From: Anaerolinea sp.
GTDB taxonomy: Bacteria; Chloroflexota; Anaerolineae; Anaerolineales; Anaerolineaceae
Direction of reading: 5' to 3'
DNA: 64,000 nt
NCBI GenBank assembly: GCA_029975055.1
Contig: JARKPU010000047.1
Coordinates: forward strand, 1-64,000
A program made the translations under genes and the position numbers. The notes beneath the pieces were generated by a model. It saw only the letters and a list, made by a program, of their open reading frames with translations. It made no database searches and was not told where the DNA came from. The stretch's first letter is position 1. Every line of letters begins with the position of its first letter. Below, in pieces: positions 7,146 through 15,435 of this stretch.

Positions 7146-9371
7146 TCAGGCGCCCGAAATGATGCGGTCCACCACCAGCTGCCGGAAGCGCGGCGAGAGG
7201 CTGGCAAAGTAGGCGCTGAAGCCGGTGACGCGCACGATCAGGTCGGGGTAAAGGGTGGGGTCGCGGTGGGCGGCGAGGACCTTCTCAGCGTCCATCACGT
7301 TGAGGTTGATCTGCGTGCCGCCGAGGAGGAAATGGGTGCGGATGAGGCTCTCGACGACCTCCACGCCGCCTTCCTCGCGGGTGATGGTGGGGTCAAGCTC
7401 GATCTGCATGGGGGCGGTGTTGCCGTAACCGGGCTGCACGGCGGCGATGGCCGCGGCCAGGGCGGTGGGGGCGCCGTCCTGCCGGAAGCCGGGGTCGGGG
7501 TTGGCGCCGTGCGAGATCGGGTCGTGCGCAAAGCGCCCGTTGGGGGTGGCGCCCACGTCTTGCCCCATGGGGATGGTGTTGGCCCAGGAGAACAGGCCCG
7601 GCACCAGGCGGCAGCCCTGCGGGGTGCGCGCCCCGGCCACCCGCTCTGCGAAGATGCGCGCCAGCCCAATGGCGTATTCATCGGCGCGCGAACCGCCCGA
7701 GCCGTAGCGCGGGACGCTTTTGAGCATGAGGCGGGCGCGCTCGCCCTCGGGCCCGGCCCAGTTGGCGCGCAGATGAGCCTGGACCTCCTGCCAGGTGAGG
7801 CGGCCTTCCTGCTCCACGCGCTGCTCGAGGGCGGCGAACGAATCGGCCACCGTCGCCAGGGCGGCGCCGTCGATGCACAGGTTGTAGAATTCCACCCCGC
7901 CGTGCGAGGCGTCCTCGCCAAGCTCGATGGGCCCGTGGCAGGCCAGGTCGAGCACCAGCTCGGGGAAGACGGCGTGCATGTGTTCGAGGTGGAAGCCGAT
8001 GCAGCGCGCGGTGACCTCGATGGCGCGTTCGAGGTGGGCGGTGTAGCGCTGCAAGAGGGCCGCCGTGGAGGGCTGCGAGGCGGTATCGGCCAGCATTTCA
8101 TCGAAGGCCACCTCGAAGATGCGCGCGAAATTGATCTTCACGCAATCGTTGAGGGTGTATTCGCGCCCCGGGATGGCCGACCAGTGGCAGCCCGAATAGG
8201 CGCGCTGGCGGCCTAGCTCGATGGGGTAACCCAGGCGGGCGAAGCCCTGGGCGGTGCGGTCAATGCCGAGGAATTTGGGGTAGCCGGCCCGGTCGGCGAA
8301 CTGGATCTCCACGGCGCGGCGCAGCAGGCGAGGGTCGGTGTTCTCGCCGACGCACACGCCCACGTTGGCCGGGATGCGCAGGCGGTGCCCGGCTTCCAGG
8401 ACGAGGAAGGAGAGGGGGCCGGTCTGGTCGTTCCCGGCGGCATCGGGCCCGCCGAGTTGAATGTAGGCCGTATCGCGCAGGAGCAGGCAGGCGATGTGGA
8501 AGACGGCTTCTTCATCGTCGAGCACTCCTGCGGCGAGGTCGCGCTGGTAGAAGGGCTGGAGCAGCACGTCCAGCCGGCCAAGCGAGCCGGAACCGTTGTA
8601 CATGCGCGCGGTGACCTGGAACCAGAGGATCCACTGGCAGGCTTCGCGGAAGGTGCGCGGTGGTTCGTTCACCAGGCGGGCGTTGATGGCGGCGATTTCC
8701 TCCAGGTTAAGGCGCAGGGCTGCATCCGGCTCGCTCTCGGCCAGGCGCGCGGCTTCGGCGGCGTGGCGGGCGATCCACCCCTGCACGCCGAGCACCACCG
8801 CCTCCAGCCCGGCGTAGAAGTCCTCGCCGCGCGGGGCGTTGAGCCAGCGGTAGTGGCGGATCTTCTTGAGCAGGCCGCCCCAGCCCAGTTCGAGGCCGAT
8901 CTGCAGATCCTGACAGAAGTGCTGCGTGGCGCCGATGCCCGGCAGGAGGCGGTAGCGTTCGATCTCGGCTGCGAACTCGCCCGCGGACAGGTCGGGGTTC
9001 CAATGCGGCTTGCGGTAAGACATGAAGTTGACCATGTAACCGCCGGCCAGCGACGAGAGCGGGTCGAGATAGACGGGGTGGGCGTCGAGCAGGCGGCGGA
9101 AGTTCTCGCCCGCAGCGCGCGGCCCGAAGAACCCGCCCGAGGGGTGGTTGGGAACGGGTTCGTAGCCTTCTAACGTGCAATCGGTGATGGGCATGCCCGA
9201 AGAGCTCAGCGTGCGGACGACCTTGCGCCGTTCGGGCGGGGGAAGGATGAGTCCCCAGTCGTCGTGGTCCATCGCGCCGAGTAAGGCCTGCTTTTCGGCG
9301 GTCTGGGCCAGCTTGGCGGCGCGCAGGGCGTCGAGACGGTCGCTGTACGTGAGGGGGGCAGGAGGTTCCAT
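7146..9371 (-). CDS. Glycyl radical enzyme (pyruvate formate-lyase-like), substrate unknown
   Basis: A 741-residue glycyl radical enzyme. The C-terminal RVTGFSAYF contains the radical glycine (Gly717), preceded by the family block GGTQINLNVMDAEKVL. The active-site cysteine is Cys395 in YSGCHWSAIPG. Most dehydratase and lyase members have GCxE there, with the glutamate acting as base, and PFL itself has CC. Here the residues after Cys are His-Trp, so the chemistry is unlikely to follow either scheme exactly. Upstream codons to 9446 are derived from a palindromic repeat, so I chose ATG 9371 (MEPPAPLTYS). Its activase is encoded 147 bp upstream. The enzyme would be oxygen-sensitive and cytosolic. 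Confidence 0.88.
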   Translation of the reverse strand: MEPPAPLTYSDRLDALRAAKLAQTAEKQALLGAMDHDDWGLILPPPERRKVVRTLSSSGMPITDCTLEGYEPVPNHPSGGFFGPRAAGENFRRLLDAHPVYLDPLSSLAGGYMVNFMSYRKPHWNPDLSAGEFAAEIERYRLLPGIGATQHFCQDLQIGLELGWGGLLKKIRHYRWLNAPRGEDFYAGLEAVVLGVQGWIARHAAEAARLAESEPDAALRLNLEEIAAINARLVNEPPRTFREACQWILWFQVTARMYNGSGSLGRLDVLLQPFYQRDLAAGVLDDEEAVFHIACLLLRDTAYIQLGGPDAAGNDQTGPLSFLVLEAGHRLRIPANVGVCVGENTDPRLLRRAVEIQFADRAGYPKFLGIDRTAQGFARLGYPIELGRQRAYSGCHWSAIPGREYTLNDCVKINFARIFEVAFDEMLADTASQPSTAALLQRYTAHLERAIEVTARCIGFHLEHMHAVFPELVLDLACHGPIELGEDASHGGVEFYNLCIDGAALATVADSFAALEQRVEQEGRLTWQEVQAHLRANWAGPEGERARLMLKSVPRYGSGGSRADEYAIGLARIFAERVAGARTPQGCRLVPGLFSWANTIPMGQDVGATPNGRFAHDPISHGANPDPGFRQDGAPTALAAAIAAVQPGYGNTAPMQIELDPTITREEGGVEVVESLIRTHFLLGGTQINLNVMDAEKVLAAHRDPTLYPDLIVRVTGFSAYFASLSPRFRQLVVDRIISGA

Positions 9372-9390
9372 GGCTCTATTGTAGGATATT

Positions 9391-9447
9391 GTTTCAGTTT
9401 TCTGTAAATGCTGGGGCTTGCCCCGCAATTCACAGAAAAGATACACG
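9391..9447. repeat. Dispersed palindrome family, copy at 9391
   Basis: GTTTCA, then TTTTCTGTAAATGCTGGGG, loop CTTG, CCCCGCAATTCACAGAAAA and GATACACG. The imperfect palindrome core spans 9398-9439. It lies between the activase and the glycyl radical enzyme genes and just upstream of the latter's start. Five further clear copies occur at 14951, 18981, 54352, 56120 and 59183. Confidence 0.85.
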
Positions 9448-9518
9448 CGATCTATTGTAGCGGCAACGGGCTGAAAGGGGGGCCGCGATCCGCGCCGGAA
9501 ATTCGCGCTCTGCCTTCC

Positions 9519-10451
9519 TTACCGGCCGCGCACCGCGGTGAGGTGGGCCGAGGCGGCCTCGAGCAGCGCGGCCATCTGCTCTTTGGATGGCGGGATAAGC
9601 TCCGCGGCGGGATATTCCAGCCCCAGGCTGTGGTATTTCTCCTCGGCCAGGCGGTGGAAGGCCAGCAGCTCGTAGGAAAGGCCCTTCAGCCCGCCCGGGC
9701 GGCCAAGCGCCAGCCCGGAGATGAACGCGGCGATGGCCCCCACCTCGGCGGGCGTGTCGTTGACGCCCGGCACGACCGGCGTGCGGAAGATGACCGGCTT
9801 GCCGGTGCGGGCCAGGCGGGCGATGTTTTCGAGGATCGGCCGGTTGGAGACGCCCGTGGCGGCCCTGTGTCTGGCGTCGTCGAGGTGCTTGATATCCACC
9901 ATGAAGAGGTCGGTGAGGGGCAGGGCGGCTTCGATCAATTCCCAGCGGCACAGCAGGGTGGATTCGATGGCGGTTTGCAGGCCCTCGGCCTTGCAGGCGG
10001 CCAGCAGCGCGAGCGAGAACTCGGGCTGGAGCATCGGCTCGCCGCCCGAGAGCGTCAGCCCGCCGCCGGAGGTCTCGTAGAAGACGCGGTCGGCGAGGAT
10101 CTCGCGCAGTAGGCCGGAGACGCTCACCTCGCGCCCGGTGATCTGCAGGCTTTCGGCGAAGCAGGCCTCCACGCACTCGCCGCAGGTGATGCAGCGCTCG
10201 CGGTGATAGACGCGCTCGCCCGAGGGGAGCAGCTCCTGCGCGCCCTGCGGGCAAATGCGCGCGCATTCGCCGCAGCCGATGCAGCGCGAGGAGTGGAACT
10301 GCACTTCGAGCCTGGGGTAGACGCCTTCGGGGTTGTGGCACCAAAAGCAGCGCAGCGGGCAGCCTTTGAGGAACGCCGTGGTGCGGATGCCGGGGCCGTC
10401 ATGGATGGAGAAGCGCTGGACGTTAAAAACCAAACCGGTAGGGTCGGCCAT
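9519..10451 (-). CDS. Glycyl radical enzyme activating enzyme (radical SAM)
   Basis: This 310-residue activase uses S-adenosylmethionine and a [4Fe-4S] cluster to generate the glycyl radical on its partner. The radical SAM cluster cysteines are C31, C35 and C38 in GCPLRCFWCHNPEG. Two ferredoxin-type cluster motifs follow, CIGCGECARICP (C56-C66) and CITCGECVEACF (C86-C96), as in activases of dehydratase-type enzymes but not of PFL itself. GGEPMLQPEF is the SAM-binding GGE motif. It is directly upstream of the glycyl radical enzyme 7146-9371, its likely substrate. Confidence 0.93.
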   Translation of the reverse strand: MADPTGLVFNVQRFSIHDGPGIRTTAFLKGCPLRCFWCHNPEGVYPRLEVQFHSSRCIGCGECARICPQGAQELLPSGERVYHRERCITCGECVEACFAESLQITGREVSVSGLLREILADRVFYETSGGGLTLSGGEPMLQPEFSLALLAACKAEGLQTAIESTLLCRWELIEAALPLTDLFMVDIKHLDDARHRAATGVSNRPILENIARLARTGKPVIFRTPVVPGVNDTPAEVGAIAAFISGLALGRPGGLKGLSYELLAFHRLAEEKYHSLGLEYPAAELIPPSKEQMAALLEAASAHLTAVRGR

Positions 10452-10576
10452 CTTCGTTATTGTACCCCAGGGGAGAGAGAATCAACCACGAAGAAGGGTA
10501 GCCTCGATGGGTGTGAAGAGTTCGACCAGGGCTTCGTGAGCCTGGCGGTTTTTCGTCTTCGCAGTTGATCTCACTT

Positions 10577-11851
10577 TCACCCTGCCGCGGCGGGTTCTGC
10601 CTCAGGGGCTTTCTCGGGCTTGAGGCGCGAAGCCAGGTAAACCAGCAGCGCCCCGATGGCAAAGAGGCCGATGTTGAGGATGAAAGGCAGGTTGCGGTCG
10701 ATGCTCGAAAGCAGCCCGCCGATCCAGCCAAAGGGCGAGGTAAGCCCCACCTGGATGACCAGCAGGATGGCGAGGATGCGCGCGCGCTCCTGCGCATCGA
10801 CGGTGACGACCAGCATGCGGTCGATTTGCGTGCCGAGGATGGCGTAAGAGCACGTCTCGAGGAGGACTTCGAGCAGGAGGAGCGCGTAGCCGCGCTCGGG
10901 GATGTTCACCAGCAGCGCCTGCGCCGCAATGAAGCCCGCCAGGCCGATGAGCATGGGGTTGCGGAAGTGCATATCGCGCACGCGCGGGTTGATGATGAAG
11001 AAGAAGACCAGCATGATGACCGATTTGGCGAAGGGGAAGAGCGCCAGGTGCTCGGCCGGGATGAGCAGCTTGCCGGTGACGAGGATGGACCAGAAGGTGC
11101 CGGTGATGGTGGTGGCGATGCTCATGACGAGCATGATGCCCAGGGTGTAGAGCGTCTGCGGGGAGGCGAGGATCTGGCGGAAGACGCCGCGATAGCCGGC
11201 CAGCATGGAGAAGAGGCTCTGGCCCCTCGTCTCTTGCATGCGCACCACGCCCTGGCGCGTCTCGGTGACCATGGCGTTCATGGCGATGAACTTGATCGTC
11301 ATCATCAGGCAGGCGAAGAGATACAGCCCGCGCATGGTGGGCACCAGGCTGAAGCGGTCGATGAGCAGGCCCGCCAGGGGCGCGAAGAAGACGACCAGCT
11401 GGCCGGAGATGTAGATCCAGGTGTAGATATCCACCAGCAGGTCGGGGTCGGCGTCTTCGACGAGCACGCAGCTCCAGGAGTTGTGGGTGATGCGCCAGAG
11501 CGAGTTGATCACCGCGGCGACGACGAAGTAGGTGAAGTTCTGCGCCACGGCCCAGATGAGGGTGGGCACCGACCAGGAGAGGATATCGAAGATGAAGGTG
11601 GTGCGCTTGCGCCCGAGTTTATCGGTGATGGCGCCGCTGAGCAGCGAGAAGAAGACCTGCCCAACCAGGCTGATGGATGAGATCAGGCCGATCTGGCGGT
11701 CGGTGAGGCCGAAGGCGAGCATATAGACGGAGACGTAGGGGGCGTAGAGGTTGTAGGGGATGCCCCACAGCGGCTCGGTGAAGACCGCGCCGCGGGCGTT
11801 TCCGCGCAGGCCGACGAGCGTGCGCACCAGCGGGTGAGAGGTGAGTTTCAT
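10577..11851 (-). CDS. Major facilitator superfamily transporter
   Basis: A 424-residue integral membrane protein with about 12 hydrophobic helices. The loop after helix 2 reads GAITDKLGRKRTT, the classic MFS motif between helices 2 and 3, preceded by SISLVGQVFFSLLSG. Substrate is not evident. I chose ATG 11851 (MKLTSHPLVRTLVG); the frame is open to 11977, but those codons overlap an inverted-repeat element and look non-coding. It lies 125 bp upstream of the activase gene in the same direction, so it may import the substrate or export the product of the radical enzyme. That link is inference. Confidence 0.85.
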   Translation of the reverse strand: MKLTSHPLVRTLVGLRGNARGAVFTEPLWGIPYNLYAPYVSVYMLAFGLTDRQIGLISSISLVGQVFFSLLSGAITDKLGRKRTTFIFDILSWSVPTLIWAVAQNFTYFVVAAVINSLWRITHNSWSCVLVEDADPDLLVDIYTWIYISGQLVVFFAPLAGLLIDRFSLVPTMRGLYLFACLMMTIKFIAMNAMVTETRQGVVRMQETRGQSLFSMLAGYRGVFRQILASPQTLYTLGIMLVMSIATTITGTFWSILVTGKLLIPAEHLALFPFAKSVIMLVFFFIINPRVRDMHFRNPMLIGLAGFIAAQALLVNIPERGYALLLLEVLLETCSYAILGTQIDRMLVVTVDAQERARILAILLVIQVGLTSPFGWIGGLLSSIDRNLPFILNIGLFAIGALLVYLASRLKPEKAPEAEPAAAG

Positions 11852-11890
11852 GCGGGTTCGGGCGACCATCCGTTTCTGCGATTCGTGAGA

Positions 11891-11984
11891 AAAGGGTTGT
11901 CCAAAAAGAACCGCTTCAACAAGAGAACCGGTATACGGGCAGGGGCGGACCCGCGTGTCCGCCCTCTTTTTAGACAACCCCTTT
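11891..11984. repeat. 94 bp nested inverted-repeat element (MITE-like)
   Basis: The outer arms AAAGGGTTGTCCAAAAAGA (11891-11909) and its near-perfect reverse complement (11965-11984) enclose a second hairpin, GGGCGGAC/GTCCGCCC, at about 11944-11963. The inner hairpin followed by CTCTTTTT could terminate rightward transcription. It lies in the 346 bp gap between the divergent MFS and CBS genes. I saw no target-site duplication. The rest of this gap holds the CBS promoter and nothing else recognisable. Confidence 0.65.
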
Positions 11985-12127
11985 CCAGGCGACTATATTG
12001 TAACCGCTCGCGGGTCGGCGGTAGGCTTTTTTAAGATTGGGAGGCCTGCGCAGCGCCGATCGCCTGATCCCTCTTGCCAGATACCAGGGAGTATTCATGG
12101 ATTGGGCGTCCGCGAGGCGGAATCCGG

Positions 12128-12156
12128 TTGTTTTTCGGGGGTGAGTCGAGTATACT
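12128..12156 (+). promoter_or_regulatory. Sigma-70-type promoter of the CBS-domain gene
   Basis: TTGTTT (12128-12133), a 17 bp spacer and TATACT (12151-12156) precede the gene, giving a predicted start near 12163 and a leader of about 35 nt with a perfect AAGGAGG site. Confidence 0.7.
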
Positions 12157-12197
12157 AAAAATGGATAAGATTGATGCGATTAGAAAAGGAGGCAACG

Positions 12198-12617
12198 ATG
12201 CTTACCACTGCGCGACACCTGCTTGAAGTCAAAGGACCGGATGTGTGGTCCATCTCGCCGAACGCTTCGGTTTATGATGCGCTGCGCATGATGGCCGATA
12301 AAGACGTGGGGGCGCTGCTGGTGATGGAGGATGATAAACTGGTGGGGATCATCTCGGAGCGCGATTACGCGCGCAAGATCATCCTGGCGGGCAAGACCTC
12401 GCGCGATACGCTGGTGCGCGAGATCATGAGCAGCAAGCTCTACACCATCCACCCCGATCAGACGGTGGAAGAGGCGATGGAGATCATGACCAACCGGCGC
12501 GTGCGCCACCTGCCGGTGGTGGTGGATGATCACTGCCTGGGGGTGATTTCCATCGGCGACGTGGTGAAGAACATCATCTACCGCCAGCGCGAGACGATTA
12601 AAAACCTGAGCAAGTGA
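12198..12617 (+). CDS. Two-CBS-domain protein
   Basis: The 139-residue protein consists almost entirely of a CBS pair. The first repeat covers about 15-70 (SVYDALRMMADKDVGALLVM, then KLVGIISERDYARKI). The second covers about 80-135 (TVEEAMEIMTNRRVRHLPVV, then CLGVISIGDVVKNII). Stand-alone CBS pairs bind adenine nucleotides and act as energy or redox sensors of partner proteins. The partner here is unknown. The strong AAGGAGG site at 12186-12192 fixes the ATG at 12198 rather than the upstream in-frame codon. It is a single-gene unit with its own promoter and terminator. Confidence 0.92.
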   Translation: MLTTARHLLEVKGPDVWSISPNASVYDALRMMADKDVGALLVMEDDKLVGIISERDYARKIILAGKTSRDTLVREIMSSKLYTIHPDQTVEEAMEIMTNRRVRHLPVVVDDHCLGVISIGDVVKNIIYRQRETIKNLSK

Positions 12618-12636
12618 CCCGTTGAACCCCCAAGAT

Positions 12637-12662
12637 TGGCCGGCAAACGCCGGCCATTTTTT
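12637..12662 (+). terminator. Rho-independent terminator of the CBS gene
   Basis: The 8 bp stem TGGCCGGC/GCCGGCCA with an AAAC loop is followed by six T residues. It starts 20 nt after the CBS stop. Confidence 0.88.
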
Positions 12663-12691
12663 GGTTCGAAACAAAGTTTCTATAGTACAAT
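12661..12691 (+). promoter_or_regulatory. Possible promoter of the helicase gene (leaderless?)
   Basis: TATAGT (12681-12686) and TACAAT (12686-12691) are candidate -10 boxes directly after the CBS terminator. The -35 match (TTGGTT at 12661) is poor and badly spaced. Use of TACAAT would start transcription at about the GTG start codon at 12699. No ribosome binding site is visible before that codon. Confidence 0.4.
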
Positions 12692-12698
12692 CCCCCGC

Positions 12699-14903
12699 GT
12701 GGATATCCTCAACGACCTCAACCCCCAGCAGCGCGCCGCGGTGGCGGCGCGGCCCGGGCCGGTGCTCGTGCTGGCCGGGCCCGGTTCCGGCAAGACGCGC
12801 GTCCTCACCCACCGCATCGCGTATCTGATCAACCAGATGGGCGTCAGCCCCTACCACATCCTGGCAGTGACCTTCACCAACAAGGCCTCGCGCGAGATGC
12901 AAAGCCGGGTGGAAAAGCTGCTCGACCGCTCGGTGCAGGGGCTTTGGCTGGGTACCTTCCACGCCATGTGCGCGCGCATCCTGCGCCGCGAGCAGCAATT
13001 CCTGCCTTTTACGTCCAGCTTCGTCATCTTTGACGACGACGACCAGACTTCTTTGATCAAGCGCGCCATCAAAGACCTCAACCTGGACGAAAAGCTTTAC
13101 AAGCCCACCAGCGTGCATGCGGCCATCTCCAACGCCAAGAACAACCTGCTCCAGCCCAAAGATTACCCCGCTTCCACTTACCGCGACGAGGTGATCGGGC
13201 GCATTTACCGGCGTTACCAGGAGCTACTGCTGGCTTCCAACGCGCTGGATTTCGACGACCTGCTGCTCTATACCTGGAAGCTGCTGGACGAAAACCCTGC
13301 CGTGCGCGAGAGTTACGCGCGGCGCTTCGAGCATGTGCTGGTGGACGAGTTTCAAGATACCAACCTGGTGCAGTACGAATTGCTGCGCCACCTGGCCTCG
13401 GTTCACCAGAACATCTTCGTTGTCGGCGATGAAGATCAATCCATCTACCGCTGGCGCGGGGCCGATTACCGCAACGTGCTGCGCTTCGAAGAGGATTACC
13501 GCAACGGGCAGAAGATCCTCCTGGAGCAGAATTACCGCTCGACGCAAACCGTGCTGGATGCCGCCCAGGCGGTGATCGAGCGCAACCGCCACCGCACGCC
13601 CAAGAAGCTGCGCTCAATGCCCGAGCGCGGCACAGGCGAAAAGCTCACGCTCTTCGAGGCGGTGGATGATTACGGCGAGGCGGCCTACGTGGTGGATATG
13701 ATCCAACAGCTCACCAGCAGCCGGCGCGCCCGGCTGGGAGATTTCGCGGTGATGTACCGCACCAACGCGCAATCGCGCCTGCTGGAAGAGGCCTTCTTGC
13801 GGGCCGGGCTGCCCTACCGGCTGGTGGGGGCGCAGCGCTTCTATGGGCGGCGCGAAATCAAAGATATGATCGCCTACCTGCGCCTGGTGCAAAACCCGGC
13901 CGATGAGGTGAGCCTGGCGCGGGTGATCAACGTGCCGCCGCGCGGCATCGGCGATAAGGCTCAGGTGGGGCTGCAGGTGGCGGCGCGCCAGGCGCAGGTG
14001 AGCGCCGGGCAGGTGCTGCTGGCGCTCTCGGAAGAGGGCAAGGATTCGCCGTATTGGGGGCAGGTGGGGCGCGCCGCGGCGCTGCTGGCCGATTTCGGCG
14101 CCATGCTGGCGGGCTGGCGCGCGCAGGCGCAGGCTCTGCCCTTGCCGGCGCTCTTCGGGCGCATGCTCGAAGAGCTGGGCTACGAGGAATATATCAACGA
14201 CGGCACCGAAGAAGGCCAAAGCCGCTGGGAAAACGTGGAAGAACTGCGCCGCCTGACGTATGAATATGAGGATCGCGGGCTGAGCGCCTTCCTGGAGAAC
14301 CTGGCGCTGGTCTCGGATCAGGATACCGTGCCGGAGGAAGCCGAGGCCCCCACGCTGCTCACGCTGCATGCCGCCAAGGGGCTGGAGTTCCCGGTGGTGT
14401 TCATCGTCGGGCTGGATGACGGCACGCTGCCGCACAACCGCTCGCTGGACGACCCCGAAGAGATGGCCGAAGAGCGCCGCCTGTTCTACGTGGGCCTGAC
14501 GCGCGCCAAGAACCGCGTTTACCTGGTGCGCGCGGCGCAGCGCAACACCTTTGGCAGCTTTCAAGATTCGATTCCATCGCGCTTCCTGGATGACATCCCC
14601 GTAAACCTGCTGCAAGAAGGCGGCGGCCTGCGGCGCGGCTTCCAGGCGCGGCGCAGCAGCACCGCGCTGTGGGACGGCGGCAGCCAGCGCTCCGGCCCGC
14701 CGCAGGCCGCCCGCGCCGGCTCGGCGCCCATCCTCCAGCCGCGCTACCGGGCCGGGATGCGCGTGAGCCACCCCTCGTGGGGCGAGGGGTTGGTGGTGGA
14801 CAGCCGGATTCAGGATGACGATGAGCGGGTGGATGTGTTCTTCGACAGCGTGGGGTTCAAGCGCCTGGCAGCCTCGCTGGCGAATTTAGAGATTATCAAG
14901 TAA
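12699..14903 (+). CDS. pcrA: UvrD/PcrA-type ATP-dependent DNA helicase
   Basis: A 734-residue superfamily 1A 3'-5' helicase for DNA repair and replication-fork or transcription-conflict processing. All motifs are present: Q motif LNDLNPQQRAAV, Walker A GPGSGKT, DEFQDTN (Walker B), GDEDQSIYRWRGA (III), QNYRST (IV), LLTLHAAKGLEFPVVF (V) and EERRLFYVGLTRAK (VI). The C-terminal SH3-like segment GMRVSHPSWGEG is characteristic of PcrA/UvrD and contacts RNA polymerase. The GTG at 12699 (VDILNDLNPQQ) was chosen because the upstream in-frame codons run through the terminator and promoter region. UvrD and PcrA names are interchangeable at this level. Confidence 0.94.
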   Translation: MDILNDLNPQQRAAVAARPGPVLVLAGPGSGKTRVLTHRIAYLINQMGVSPYHILAVTFTNKASREMQSRVEKLLDRSVQGLWLGTFHAMCARILRREQQFLPFTSSFVIFDDDDQTSLIKRAIKDLNLDEKLYKPTSVHAAISNAKNNLLQPKDYPASTYRDEVIGRIYRRYQELLLASNALDFDDLLLYTWKLLDENPAVRESYARRFEHVLVDEFQDTNLVQYELLRHLASVHQNIFVVGDEDQSIYRWRGADYRNVLRFEEDYRNGQKILLEQNYRSTQTVLDAAQAVIERNRHRTPKKLRSMPERGTGEKLTLFEAVDDYGEAAYVVDMIQQLTSSRRARLGDFAVMYRTNAQSRLLEEAFLRAGLPYRLVGAQRFYGRREIKDMIAYLRLVQNPADEVSLARVINVPPRGIGDKAQVGLQVAARQAQVSAGQVLLALSEEGKDSPYWGQVGRAAALLADFGAMLAGWRAQAQALPLPALFGRMLEELGYEEYINDGTEEGQSRWENVEELRRLTYEYEDRGLSAFLENLALVSDQDTVPEEAEAPTLLTLHAAKGLEFPVVFIVGLDDGTLPHNRSLDDPEEMAEERRLFYVGLTRAKNRVYLVRAAQRNTFGSFQDSIPSRFLDDIPVNLLQEGGGLRRGFQARRSSTALWDGGSQRSGPPQAARAGSAPILQPRYRAGMRVSHPSWGEGLVVDSRIQDDDERVDVFFDSVGFKRLAASLANLEIIK

Positions 14904-14950
14904 GGTCGGGGAAAAAGCAGCCCCCGCCCAACCTTCCCCCAAAGGATCGT

Positions 14951-15010
14951 GTTTCAATTTTCCTGAAAATTGTGGGGCTTGCTCCACAATTTTCGGAAAG
15001 AGATTTTGAC
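14951..15010. repeat. Dispersed palindrome family, copy at 14951
   Basis: GTTTCAATTTTCCTGAAAA, TTGTGGGG, loop CTTG, CTCCACAATTTTCGGAAA and GAGATTTTGAC. Same orientation as the copy at 9391. It sits 48 nt after the helicase stop, between convergent genes. Confidence 0.85.
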
Positions 15011-15070
15011 GATCCCCTAAGTCACTCGCGTGCTGGGGAGGCCGGGCAGGGGCCGCAGGTTGGTCTCCGG

Positions 15071-15304
15071 TCAGCCCTGGTTTTCGGCGAAGGGGTCGTA
15101 GGCGGGGTTGGTGCCGGCCCACACGCAGGAGGCCTCTTTGAGCAGGCCGCATTCCACGCCGCGCGAGCAGCGGTGGGCAACGATGCGCGGCGGGGTATCG
15201 GGCATGTGGTCGTCGGGGTAGAGCACCTGAGCTTCGAGCGCCACGTCATCGCCGGCGTGCTCGCAATGTGTCACTTTGATTTTTTGCCAGACTTTTTTCG
15301 CCAT
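15071..15304 (-). CDS. Small conserved-looking protein of unknown function
   Basis: A 77-residue soluble protein (MAKKVWQKIKVTHCEHAGDD...). It has four cysteines, at about residues 13, 46, 52 and 60, in the contexts THCEH, HRCSRG, VECGLL and ASCVW, which could bind a metal. I do not recognise the family. GAGGAG lies 8 nt before ATG 15304; the alternative ATG at 15310 is only 2 nt from that site, so the shorter form is preferred. It lies 126 bp from the next gene upstream (15436-16770), with no clear operon link. Confidence 0.6.
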   Translation of the reverse strand: MAKKVWQKIKVTHCEHAGDDVALEAQVLYPDDHMPDTPPRIVAHRCSRGVECGLLKEASCVWAGTNPAYDPFAENQG

Positions 15305-15435
15305 CGGCATATCTCCTCAAATGATTATATCAAGAAGCGGCCGGTTGGCTCAGTGATGAAGGTAACCCGCGAACAGGGTAAAAACGCCCTTTTTACTCGC
15401 GATATTCTCCGCCTGGGAGGCGAAACCACACCCTC

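Noticed and set aside
9372..9446. N-terminal extension of the radical enzyme to 9446.
   Set aside because: These codons are part of the dispersed palindrome (9391-9447), and the protein homology begins at MEPPAPL.
10495..10576. Hairpin CCAGG...CCTGG downstream of the MFS gene as a terminator.
   Set aside because: Short stem, no T run, and too weak to separate from chance in GC-rich DNA.
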